A stretch of DNA of 46,500 nt from positions 1 through 46,500 of the IMG/VR virus record IMGVR_UViG_3300031952_005193, one strand, 5' to 3'. The position numbers and the translations under genes were made by a program. The notes beneath the pieces are model-generated. The model had not been told where the DNA came from. It made no database searches and saw nothing but the letters and a program-made list of their open reading frames with translations. The number at the start of each line of letters is the position of its first letter. The first letter of the stretch is position 1. Positions 14,815 to 21,889 of this stretch are shown in pieces. The stretch comes from a virus.

Positions 14815-15780
14815 ATGATTACTAAAGAAGATTTTCCAGCGTTAACGGATGATTTACAAACCATCTTTAACGAGGTAGCGAAAACGAAAGTGGCGGAAAT
14901 GAAGGGGAACAAAATTTTCAATGTCTTTGACACCAACCGGTTGACATTTGATCACCTCATTCTTCACGGAATGAAAGGTGTTCAAGAGGTAGTTCCCGGT
15001 CAGGATTTGCCGAGCATAACATCAGAACAAGGAGATACAATCACTTGGACACAGCGATACTTTGGCGCAATCGCGCCGGTTACAAAGCAAATGAGGAAGT
15101 TTGATCTGTATAACCAGATTGAAACTCTCATTAAATCTTTGCCGGACGACGCGTTCAACAAAGTAGATCAAAGTTTAGCTGATGTTCTATTGTATGGTTG
15201 GGCCACCTCTTATACCGATGTTTATGGCAAAGCAGTATCCGCAGTTGGGCCAGACGCGGCTTGCCTATTTACAGCGAGCCACACCAACAACATCAACGCC
15301 ACCGTTTTCTCTAATGTAATCACGAGTAATCCGGTGCTATCGCGCGCCGCGATTGTAACCGCAAGAAGGTTAGGTTTGATTCATCAAGATCCTAATGGCA
15401 TAATCCGACCAGTCAACCTTGACACCATAGTCGTTGCCCCCTCTAATGAGGATTTGGTAGAAAGAATCCTGCTCTCAACCAGTATGTCAGGAACTGCCAA
15501 CAACGATATAAATCCGTTGAAAGGCAAGATTAAAAATGTCATCGTCTGGGAAAGATTGGAAACGCGATCCGATGCTACGGACACTTCAGCTTACTGGTTT
15601 ATGTTGGATTCCTCACAAGTTGGGGAAACACTAAACTGTCTGTTTTCTGAAAGACCGTCATTGGACGCGCCGGAAGAAGTTTATGAGAATAAAAACTGGG
15701 AGTATTCTCTTGATTTCTTCTATGCTTTAGGTATTGGTTATCCTGCTTACATCTTCGGTTCAAACGCTTCCGGTAGCTAA
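14815..15780 (+). CDS. major capsid protein, HK97 fold
   Basis: A 321-residue protein at the expected place after scaffold and decoration genes. The N-terminal helix (TKEDFPALTDDLQTIFNEVA) is followed by an E-loop-like region around LPSITSEQGDTITWTQRYFG, a long spine helix (FDLYNQIETLIKSLPDDAFN) and an A-domain ending near YWFMLDSSQVGETLNCLF with WEYSLDFFYALGIGYPAYIF. This end is reminiscent of the Mu gpT group of capsid proteins. Codons are somewhat richer in C and G than the surroundings, as for many highly expressed capsid genes. There is no maturation protease gene nearby. Confidence 0.88.
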   Translation: MITKEDFPALTDDLQTIFNEVAKTKVAEMKGNKIFNVFDTNRLTFDHLILHGMKGVQEVVPGQDLPSITSEQGDTITWTQRYFGAIAPVTKQMRKFDLYNQIETLIKSLPDDAFNKVDQSLADVLLYGWATSYTDVYGKAVSAVGPDAACLFTASHTNNINATVFSNVITSNPVLSRAAIVTARRLGLIHQDPNGIIRPVNLDTIVVAPSNEDLVERILLSTSMSGTANNDINPLKGKIKNVIVWERLETRSDATDTSAYWFMLDSSQVGETLNCLFSERPSLDAPEEVYENKNWEYSLDFFYALGIGYPAYIFGSNASGS

Positions 15781-15812
15781 CGATTTCCGCGATTGATATT
15801 AGTCCAGTTTTC

Positions 15813-15877
15813 TTGTGCTGGTTTGTGGGGCGGCCATCCTTTCCGAAGTCGCCTCACAGGAAAGGAAGTCAGCACAA
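15813..15877 (+). ncRNA. structured leader element with crossing stems (pseudoknot-like)
   Basis: Three pairings fit the 141-base gap after the capsid gene. The outer stem joins TTGTGCTG (15813-15820) to CAGCACAA (15870-15877). Inside, GTGGGGCG (15825-15832) pairs with CGCCTCAC (15850-15857) with one G-U, and TCCTTTCC (15837-15844) pairs with GGAAAGGA (15859-15866). The two inner stems cross, so they form either a pseudoknot or mutually exclusive states. An AAAGGTC copy starts eight bases after the outer stem. Confidence 0.7.
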
Positions 15878-15884
15878 AATTATT

Positions 15885-15891
15885 AAAGGTC
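15885..15891 (+). promoter_or_regulatory. AAAGGTC motif, copy 4 (next base A)
   Basis: The motif lies directly after the structured element and begins 37 bases before the ATG at 15922. The intervening leader is A/T-rich. Confidence 0.5.
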
Positions 15892-15921
15892 AAATAAGAA
15901 ATTAAATAACGATTCAAATTT

Positions 15922-16290
15922 ATGGCAATAGATTGGGCAAAATTAGTATCGCAAGGCAGAGCCAAAGCTATTGGTATTCCGTGGACAAATGAAGAAGCCA
16001 AAGCGGTTTTTACTTTGAAAATCCCTGCTGAATTTGTCAGAAAGGGGATTTTGACAGTAGAAGAATACGAAAAGGCGAAGCAAGGCGCAGAACCGTCAAA
16101 AGACAAAGTGGCACTTCTAAAAGAAGCGGAAGAGTTAGGAATTGCCGTAACGCCGGACGCTACGGTAGAGAGTTTGAAAGAGGTGATCGCGGCAGTTAAA
16201 GAGAAGAATCCTAAACCGCCAGAACCGAAAACCAAAGCAAAGGCAACGCCAAAAGCGAAAATTAAAAAGACAATAAGAAAGAAGAAATAA
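15922..16290 (+). CDS. head-module protein with HeH/LEM-like motif and basic tail
   Basis: A 122-residue protein. Residues 55-95 (ALLKEAEELGIAVTPDATVE followed by SLKEVIAAVK) match the helix-extended-helix (HeH/LEM/SAP-like) DNA-binding pattern often fused to small phage head proteins. The last 30 residues are Pro/Lys/Ala repeats ending KKTIRKKK, a likely disordered DNA-binding tail. It follows the major capsid protein, where head completion proteins are usually encoded. It could be a head-tail joining or DNA-binding virion protein. Confidence 0.6.
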   Translation: MAIDWAKLVSQGRAKAIGIPWTNEEAKAVFTLKIPAEFVRKGILTVEEYEKAKQGAEPSKDKVALLKEAEELGIAVTPDATVESLKEVIAAVKEKNPKPPEPKTKAKATPKAKIKKTIRKKK

Positions 16291-16291
16291 T

Positions 16292-16299
16292 AAAGGTCG
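16292..16299 (+). promoter_or_regulatory. AAAGGTCG intergenic motif, copy 5
   Basis: TAATAAAGGTCG follows the stop at 16288-16290. The motif begins 32 bases before the ATG at 16324. Confidence 0.6.
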
Positions 16300-16323
16300 G
16301 GGTGGTTTCCTACAACCCTCAAT

Positions 16324-16680
16324 ATGGCCCACATCTTTCCTTTTCCAAGATCGGGCTTTAGAGTTATGAGAAGGCAATTACTGAAACTTAAACAAGGGAG
16401 ATCCACGAAAGCCGAAAGGCGCTTCGCGGAGATTCTCAAAAAGAATCACATTCCCTTTAGGGCCAAAGTAATTGTAAATAACAGAGAAATTGATTTTCTT
16501 ATTGGTAAATATGCGATTGACATTGACGGTCATAAGCAAGATAGTTCAAAGAACGAATCATTGTTTAAGATCGGATTAGTGCCAATCCACATTTCTAATA
16601 AGGAATTACAAAACGATGAGTTTAACACATTTACAAAATGGCTTATTCGCCACTCCTCTTATCGGGGCAGGACTGCTTGA
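16324..16680 (+). CDS. DUF559/Vsr-like endonuclease, free-standing
   Basis: A 118-residue enzyme of the DUF559 branch of the PD-(D/E)XK (Vsr-like) superfamily. Residues 25-75 read STKAERRFAEILKKNHIPFR, then NNREIDFLIGKYAIDIDGHK: a helix with Glu, the D in EIDFLIG, and the IDIDG strand, followed by KIGLVPIHISNKEL. These are the conserved elements. Stand-alone genes of this kind occur as homing endonucleases between structural genes of phages. It interrupts the head module between a joining-protein candidate and a beta-helix gene, which supports a mobile origin. Confidence 0.75.
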   Translation: MAHIFPFPRSGFRVMRRQLLKLKQGRSTKAERRFAEILKKNHIPFRAKVIVNNREIDFLIGKYAIDIDGHKQDSSKNESLFKIGLVPIHISNKELQNDEFNTFTKWLIRHSSYRGRTA

Positions 16681-16681
16681 A

Positions 16682-17635
16682 ATGTTTGAATCTGACAATA
16701 TCTTTTTCGTAGATGGCGATCACGGTAGCGATGGCAATGATGGAAAATCTCCGGAAACTCCCAAAGACACCATTCAGGGCGCGGTTAACGCTGCTTCGGC
16801 CGGTGCTGTGATTTATATCAGAGCAAAGAAACCGACTGCGTTGGCGGCAGATCCTAACAGTTACGCTGAAACGGTTATCATACCAAATAGCAAACCAAAT
16901 ATCTCGTTGATCGGCGTAGGCAGAGGCCGAACACAAGGCGGACTTCCTCAAATCAAAATAGGTGCTGGTTCAACAGCAATGATTGATGTGAGATCGCCCG
17001 GTTGTTTAATCGCTAATCTCGGCATAAATGGTGCTTCGTCAACTGGTGGTGGGATATTATTGACCGACGATGGAACTGATCCAGCTACTAACTATTCAGC
17101 TTGGGGAACAAACATTGTTAATTGCCACTTCAAGAATTGCGCAGGAACTGCCGGTGCTGATACTGGCGGCGCTATTCAATGGGGTGCTAATGGCGGTGCT
17201 TGGCAAACTCGGATTGAAGGTTGTAGCTTCTTCAGATGTATGGCCGGAGTGATGAACAAAGGAACAGGCGGATCAAGACCAGCAGATGTCGTTATTGAAG
17301 ATTGTATCTTCTACACAAACGATACTGCGATGGTAGATTGCGATATTTACCTGATGGGTGGATCTGGAGTTGATGGATTGCTTATCAGAAATTGCACCTT
17401 CGCTTCAAGAACTATTCCTGCTTACGCTGGCACATCAAGATACCTGAAGTTAACCGGTTGTTCAGACGGATTGATTACCGGTTGCACTTTCAACTGTCTT
17501 GGTAGTGTAACAGGAACTGAACTTACTTGGGGTGTAGCAGGAACTGGCGGATTTATTCCGGCCGGAATTGGAATATCAGGGTGTTTCGGAGTATCAGCAA
17601 CTGCTGGAGATCACGCAATTATCGTGAATGTCTAA
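16682..17635 (+). CDS. right-handed beta-helix virion protein
   Basis: A protein of 317 residues from the ATG at 16682, one base after the previous stop. An in-frame ATG at 16616 would overlap the nuclease gene by 65 bases. The start FFVDGDHGSDGNDGKSPETP followed by a DTIQGAVNAA helix is the common opening of phage beta-helix proteins of the pectate-lyase type. Successive rungs carry NCHF, GCSFF, DCIFY, NCTFA and GCTFN turns (about residues 140-280). No catalytic pair is clear. It may be a capsid fibre or spike that binds glycans. Confidence 0.8.
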   Translation: MFESDNIFFVDGDHGSDGNDGKSPETPKDTIQGAVNAASAGAVIYIRAKKPTALAADPNSYAETVIIPNSKPNISLIGVGRGRTQGGLPQIKIGAGSTAMIDVRSPGCLIANLGINGASSTGGGILLTDDGTDPATNYSAWGTNIVNCHFKNCAGTAGADTGGAIQWGANGGAWQTRIEGCSFFRCMAGVMNKGTGGSRPADVVIEDCIFYTNDTAMVDCDIYLMGGSGVDGLLIRNCTFASRTIPAYAGTSRYLKLTGCSDGLITGCTFNCLGSVTGTELTWGVAGTGGFIPAGIGISGCFGVSATAGDHAIIVNV

Positions 17636-17661
17636 TCTTTCCTTGTGAGATTTGCGTCTTT

Positions 17662-17691
17662 GCCGGTTTCTATCGCTTAAAGCAAACCGGC
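17662..17691 (+). other. perfect 8-bp hairpin before the small basic gene
   Basis: GCCGGTTT (17662-17669) pairs with AAACCGGC (17684-17691) around a 14-base loop that itself contains GCT-TAA-AGC. The flanks TCTTT and GAAGA could extend the stem. There is no T run, so it is not a classical terminator. It lies in the 88-base gap between two virion genes. Confidence 0.55.
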
Positions 17692-17723
17692 GTGAAGATA
17701 ATAACAATAATAATTTCAAAGCT

Positions 17724-17951
17724 ATGACTACAAAAGCGTGTAAAAAATCAGGCAAGAAACATACGCCGATCACTTCAAAAGCCCAACGAGGTAAATTTGG
17801 CGCTGAACTGGCCAGACGCAGAGCAGGCAAAGAAAGAAGAATGGCCGGTATCACGACAAAAGAACTCGTATCGCATTTAGAAGAATCGGGTGGCAAGAAA
17901 TTGCCTCAATACGCAAGCGGTAAGAAACGAAAAGTTCTTTACCGCGCTTAA
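17724..17951 (+). CDS. small basic protein, DUF3008-like
   Basis: A 75-residue, Lys/Arg-rich protein from the ATG at 17724; the in-frame ATG at 17652 would translate through the hairpin. The segment KHTPITSKAQRGKFGAELAR (residues 11-30), followed by a basic RRAGKERR stretch, resembles DUF3008 and similar small phage proteins with S-x-x-Q-R/K-x-F/M-G-A. Such proteins are often virion-associated or DNA-binding. It is placed between a beta-helix protein and a small structural protein. The stop is fused to an AAAGGTCG copy. Confidence 0.6.
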   Translation: MTTKACKKSGKKHTPITSKAQRGKFGAELARRRAGKERRMAGITTKELVSHLEESGGKKLPQYASGKKRKVLYRA

Positions 17952-17958
17952 AAGGTCG
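17951..17958 (+). promoter_or_regulatory. AAAGGTCG intergenic motif, copy 6
   Basis: The motif overlaps the last base of the TAA at 17949-17951 and begins 47 bases before the ATG at 17998. The leader between is A/T-rich with an AACAATTAAAAATTAG stretch. Confidence 0.6.
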
Positions 17959-17997
17959 CGAATAAAAATCTTAATAACAATTAAAAATTAGACGACT

Positions 17998-18423
17998 ATG
18001 CCTCAACATTTTACTTATTCAAAAGGAATAGTTTATACTCCGATATTGCTCAATGCAATCGGTGTTTCAACATCTCCATTAACTGTATCCTCTAATGCTC
18101 AATTAGTTGCCGGTGCTAAAGCGGTTGCTATTGAATTTACCAGCGCCGCAACCACTACAAGGTCAGGAGTATTGACCATAACTGTTTCAATGGATGGTGG
18201 AACTACTTATCAAGCATATAGTATGTTGATAAGTAATGCCGCTAATAACGCTACGGGAACTCTTACCAGAGTAGCTTCAATAACAAGGGCTACGAGTGGA
18301 ACTGATATTTGCTGGATGACACCAGAAACTCTTGGCGCAATTACTCACATAAAAGCAACATTAGTGATTACAGATTCAACGCCAGTCGGGACAATGACGG
18401 TTAGAGCAGTAATTTGCTACTAA
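17998..18423 (+). CDS. small beta-sandwich virion protein (putative)
   Basis: A 141-residue protein rich in Thr, Ser, Ala and Val with a regular beta pattern (VVYTPILLN-like strand, then GVLTITVSMDGGTTYQAYSM, then IKATLVITDSTPVGTMTVRA). It lacks charged active-site clusters. The immunoglobulin or jelly-roll-like look and position suggest a decoration or minor capsid protein. I do not recognise the family. The next gene begins one base after its stop. Confidence 0.6.
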   Translation: MPQHFTYSKGIVYTPILLNAIGVSTSPLTVSSNAQLVAGAKAVAIEFTSAATTTRSGVLTITVSMDGGTTYQAYSMLISNAANNATGTLTRVASITRATSGTDICWMTPETLGAITHIKATLVITDSTPVGTMTVRAVICY

Positions 18424-18424
18424 T

Positions 18425-18841
18425 ATGAAAATAGTGGCAGTTTCGGGCGGTTTTGATCCAGTTCATTTCGGGCATATCAGATATTTCCGATCGGCGAAAA
18501 AACTGGGAAAGGTTATCGTGATCTTAAATTCAGACAGGTTTTTGAAAAAGAAAAAAGGATTTGCCTTAATGCCTTATAAAGAAAGAAAAGAGATCTTGGA
18601 AGCGATCCGGTATGTAGATAAAGTGATTCCTTGCATAGATAGGGATCAGTCAGTTTCTAAAACATTGGCAAAGTTGAAACCGGACATTTTTGCCAAAGGT
18701 GGGGATAGAACAATCAAGAATATCCCTGAAAAAGATGTGTGCAAAAAGTTAAAAATTAAAATGAAATTTCTGGTGGGTGGAAAGAAAGTCCAATCATCAA
18801 CAAGATTATGCCAAAACTTAAAATCCTTTGGTCGTCAGTAA
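18425..18841 (+). CDS. cytidylyltransferase-like nucleotidyltransferase (TagD/RfaE-C type)
   Basis: A 138-residue nucleotidyltransferase of the HxGH family. The N-terminal strand and turn GGFDPVHFGHIRYFRSAKKL contain the H14-F-G-H17 signature for nucleotide binding. KGGDRTIKN near residue 94 and the SSTR motif near 126 complete the active site. Relatives make CDP-glycerol (TagD/GCT) or ADP-heptose (RfaE C-domain). It overlaps the next gene, a glycosyltransferase/methyltransferase fusion, by 34 bases, so it likely supplies an activated sugar or polyol for the same modification. Confidence 0.88.
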   Translation: MKIVAVSGGFDPVHFGHIRYFRSAKKLGKVIVILNSDRFLKKKKGFALMPYKERKEILEAIRYVDKVIPCIDRDQSVSKTLAKLKPDIFAKGGDRTIKNIPEKDVCKKLKIKMKFLVGGKKVQSSTRLCQNLKSFGRQ

Positions 18842-20667
18842 CCCCAACAATAGAATCAGGATACGGAAGAGTGAGTAGGGAAGTTGTAACGCGCTTGGTT
18901 GATCGTGGATATGATGTGATGTATCACGGTTATCAAACGATGGGAAAACTTCATACCATAAATGGCAAGATTAAAATGCTTGATTGCGGTGGTCCGGAAT
19001 ACGGAATGAATGTGCTTGGAAGATATTTTGAACAATATAAGAGAGATATTCTGATCACCCTTTATGACTTATGGGCCTTCTTTGGAAAAATAGAAAAGGT
19101 CAATGCGGCGTGGATACCTTACTTTCCGATAGATGCAGAACCGGTTTCAATCCCTCAATCAGATCCTCTGCGATATGCCTATAAAAGAATTTGTTTTTCA
19201 AAGTTTGCATTAAGGGAATTAAAAAAAGTCAACTTGGGTGCAGAGATAATTTATCACGGAGTTGACACCAAAATTTACAAACCATTCACGGAAGAAAAAA
19301 AGAAAGCGATCAGGAAGAAAACAGGGATTCCGGAAAATGCTTTCTTGGTAGGAACGAATGGCGCGAACACTTGGGATAGAAAAGATTTTCCGAGAATGAT
19401 CAGGATATTTGCAGAGTTCGTTAAAAAGAATAACGCCAAAGACGCATTGTTTTACCTTCACGCCAATCCAGACGGATTGGAAGGCAAGGCGTATTCTTTA
19501 ATTGAATTAGCCAAACTTTACGGTATTCCAAAACAGATGAGATATGCTCATCAAAAGAATCAGCTTTTTGATAGCGGTTTGGCGAAAATGTATAACACTT
19601 TAGATGTTTATCTTACGGCTTCAAGGGCCGAAGGTTGCGGATTGCCGATATTAGAGGCGCAGGCCTGCGGAGTGCCGGCAATCGTTCCAAACAATTCAGC
19701 GCAACCTGAATGGGTAGAAGGACACGGTTGGGTAGTTCCTTGTTCTGATCATATAGTTACTTTGACCACTCCTCTTCATAATAAATGGTATTTGATGGAT
19801 GTAGAGAAGGCGGTTGAGGCCCTGACAGAAGCGTATCAGAACAAAGAATTGCGCTTGAAATACGGAAAAGAAGCGAGAGAGGCAATGCTTCAATACGACT
19901 GGGATAAAATCGTTGACGAGCAATGGCTTCCGTTCCTTCAAAAAGTGGAAGAAGAAATCACTACCGGGATTGTCAAACAAGAGGCGGAAGGAAAAGTTTA
20001 TAATATGCGGATAAACAAGATTGATCGGACAGTAGTGTATATGGTCGTTATTTTTCAAGAGTATGGAAAATATCTGGATCTGACGAAAGACGATGTCTGG
20101 TTAGATGTCGGCGGCCATATTGGCACTTTCTCCATAGACACTTCGGACAAAGTTAAACAGATCTACACATTTGAACCAGAGTTGGGCAACTACGCCATTT
20201 TAGAGAAGAACATTGCCGAAAATAAAATAGAGAATGTTTTGATTTTTAATGAAGCGGTTGTCGGCAATGACGATCAGGAAAGAGAATTTCATTTGGACGA
20301 AAGCAGAAATACCGGTGGACATTCCTTCATTGCGGCCGAAGGCAAGAAAATAATAAAAGTGAAGTGCCGGAACATCAACGAGATTTTGAAAAGTTATAAC
20401 ATTAACAAGGTAAAAATGGACTGCGAAGGCGCAGAATACGAAATTATTAAATCAATGGATCTGACCAATATCAAGGAATTGATAATGGAGTTTCACTTCA
20501 ACCTTTTGGGATTGACGAAGTTTGAAGAACTGGTGGCCCTTTTAAGACAGAAATTTGAGGTAGTTCAGACAGACAAAGTGATCAATCCGTATGGTCAGGG
20601 TAAAATTTATTGTGGAAGTTCCAAGATTAAAAACAAAGGTCGTGAGGAACAAAAAATTATTAACTAA
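18808..20667 (+). CDS. glycosyltransferase (GT4-like) fused to FkbM methyltransferase
   Basis: A 619-residue two-domain enzyme. Residues 1-370 form a GT-B glycosyltransferase: TIESGYGRVSREVVTRLVDR at the N-terminus, and the donor-site region RAEGCGLPILEAQACGVPAI. Residues 405-600 form an FkbM-type SAM methyltransferase with LDVGGHIGTFS starting at L432, then FEPELGNYAILEKNI and a MDCEGAEYEII motif. Such fusions transfer a sugar and O-methylate it. Placed inside the virion gene block with a nucleotidyltransferase, it probably decorates a phage structural protein or alters host surface glycans. The start overlaps the nucleotidyltransferase gene. The last codons contain an AAAGGTCG copy. Confidence 0.9.
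   Translation: MPKLKILWSSVTPTIESGYGRVSREVVTRLVDRGYDVMYHGYQTMGKLHTINGKIKMLDCGGPEYGMNVLGRYFEQYKRDILITLYDLWAFFGKIEKVNAAWIPYFPIDAEPVSIPQSDPLRYAYKRICFSKFALRELKKVNLGAEIIYHGVDTKIYKPFTEEKKKAIRKKTGIPENAFLVGTNGANTWDRKDFPRMIRIFAEFVKKNNAKDALFYLHANPDGLEGKAYSLIELAKLYGIPKQMRYAHQKNQLFDSGLAKMYNTLDVYLTASRAEGCGLPILEAQACGVPAIVPNNSAQPEWVEGHGWVVPCSDHIVTLTTPLHNKWYLMDVEKAVEALTEAYQNKELRLKYGKEAREAMLQYDWDKIVDEQWLPFLQKVEEEITTGIVKQEAEGKVYNMRINKIDRTVVYMVVIFQEYGKYLDLTKDDVWLDVGGHIGTFSIDTSDKVKQIYTFEPELGNYAILEKNIAENKIENVLIFNEAVVGNDDQEREFHLDESRNTGGHSFIAAEGKKIIKVKCRNINEILKSYNINKVKMDCEGAEYEIIKSMDLTNIKELIMEFHFNLLGLTKFEELVALLRQKFEVVQTDKVINPYGQGKIYCGSSKIKNKGREEQKIIN
20635..20642 (+). promoter_or_regulatory. AAAGGTCG motif, copy 7, in the tail of a coding region
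   Basis: The motif lies within the last 33 bases of the glycosyltransferase-fusion gene and begins 47 bases before the ATG at 20682, the same distance as copy 6. Confidence 0.5.
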
Positions 20668-20681
20668 TTTATTGAAAAACG

Positions 20682-21182
20682 ATGGCAGCAACATTCAATT
20701 GGTATCAATACAACGGCGCGGCTACGGCAGAAACTTCTTTGGGAACAGGGGGTAACCTTGTTAACTTCAAAGCAAACGATACCGCCGGAACAGCGCAATA
20801 CGATACCAACCCGATCACCGCAGGTGCTAACTCAATGTTAATCTACCTGAAAGGTGCGTGGGGCGGAACATTCAATAAAATTGATAACCTTCAGTTCTGG
20901 CAGTCAACAGCGTTTTCGCCAGCAACAGGATTGTCAATTTATTGGCTAACCAACGGAACTAACGCTTACGCAGCGCCTTCAACAGCGACTACGGTCGCGG
21001 CTAACGCCGTTCCTACATCTGATCCGGCCGCAGAGAACATTTATATCGGCGGAACAGCAGCAGGTTCATTGGCGGCAGCAGGCAAAAGCGACTATGTTCC
21101 TTTGCAGTTACGCACCACTACTGCGGCGGCCGCCGGAGATACATCTCTCGCGGAGTTCACGCTTCAGTATGACGAATCCTAA
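20682..21182 (+). CDS. abundant virion protein (putative decoration or head protein)
   Basis: A 166-residue protein very rich in Ala, Thr, Gly and Asn (for example TAAAAGDTSLAEFTLQYDES at the end), with beta-strand periodicity. Its coding sequence is noticeably richer in G and C and uses codons like GCG and ACC more than neighbours, as the capsid gene does, so it is probably highly expressed. It has no Lys-rich or catalytic segments. The family is not recognised. A structural role is inferred from composition and position next to the glycosylation genes, which makes it a possible glycosylation target. Confidence 0.6.
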   Translation: MAATFNWYQYNGAATAETSLGTGGNLVNFKANDTAGTAQYDTNPITAGANSMLIYLKGAWGGTFNKIDNLQFWQSTAFSPATGLSIYWLTNGTNAYAAPSTATTVAANAVPTSDPAAENIYIGGTAAGSLAAAGKSDYVPLQLRTTTAAAAGDTSLAEFTLQYDES

Positions 21183-21213
21183 AAGCGAACGCTAAATTCA
21201 ATTAGCTTTTAGG
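21178..21213 (+). other. 9-bp hairpin overlapping a stop codon
   Basis: CCTAAAAGC (21178-21186) pairs perfectly with GCTTTTAGG (21205-21213), and the TAA stop at 21180-21182 is inside the 5' arm. The 18-base loop is A/T-rich. No T run follows, so RNA stabilisation or processing is more likely than termination. Confidence 0.55.
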
Positions 21214-21244
21214 TGGACGGCGAATCCCATCGCTACTTAATTTT

Positions 21245-21889
21245 ATGGAAGAAACAAAACCAACGGTTAATGAGCAAATAGATAATTTTCTAAAGATACG
21301 AAGGCAGTCGCTTTACGATTTAGAAAAAGCGATTGAGGGCCTCTACGCAATGGGAGTTAGATTCCACACTCCGGGCGAAGATGGCTTACCTGAAGTATCA
21401 GCAGCGCAGTATCTCTTGCCGAGATATGAATTTACTTTAGAGGATTTTGAATGGAAGGCGGTTTATGATGACGGCAAAGAGATGGATCAGTTTGGCGAAA
21501 AGGAAAACCATTTCGGCAACATTGATCAAAAAAAGTTAAGCAAAATAATGTATATCTCAAACTTTGAGATAGACACTAGCAATATAGAAAAGAGGGCAAT
21601 AATCACTTTCAATTTCAAAGACGGCACATTTGATTTCTTGAATTGTGGCCCGATGGAAGTAAGAGGCAAACTCACCACTCCCTGCACAGAAGATAAAAAG
21701 TTGATCCTCTTTAAGAGAAGGAGAGAAACTTTTACGGCCGGTGTGGAAGGAAAGACCAAAGAACTATTGCCAACCGGCGAGAAGATCCTTTATACAAGAT
21801 ACTATCTCGGTTACGAAACGCCGAGTGGTAAAAAAGTTGTAATTTGTATCTATCCCAATGACGACATCGGGATAGAAGAACTTAAATAA
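21245..21889 (+). CDS. hypothetical tail-module protein
   Basis: A 214-residue protein. An N-terminal helical part (EQIDNFLKIRRQSLYDLEKA) is followed by a beta-rich part (residues 105-214) with FNFKDGTFDFLNCGPMEVRG and RYYLGYETPSGKKVVICIYP. There are no recognisable motifs. It ends at 21889 directly against the next ATG (TAAATG), so it is probably co-expressed with the repeat-containing fibre protein. It could be a fibre adaptor or chaperone. That is a guess from gene order. Confidence 0.55.
   Translation: MEETKPTVNEQIDNFLKIRRQSLYDLEKAIEGLYAMGVRFHTPGEDGLPEVSAAQYLLPRYEFTLEDFEWKAVYDDGKEMDQFGEKENHFGNIDQKKLSKIMYISNFEIDTSNIEKRAIITFNFKDGTFDFLNCGPMEVRGKLTTPCTEDKKLILFKRRRETFTAGVEGKTKELLPTGEKILYTRYYLGYETPSGKKVVICIYPNDDIGIEELK

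Noticed and set aside
15777-16439. Long minus-strand frame of 220 codons
   Set aside because: It runs antisense to two well-supported plus-strand genes and a structured leader, has poor composition, and shows no recognisable domain.
17594-17896. Minus-strand frame of 100 codons near the small basic gene
   Set aside because: It overlaps the hairpin and two plus-strand genes and has a Leu/Ser composition typical of shadow frames.
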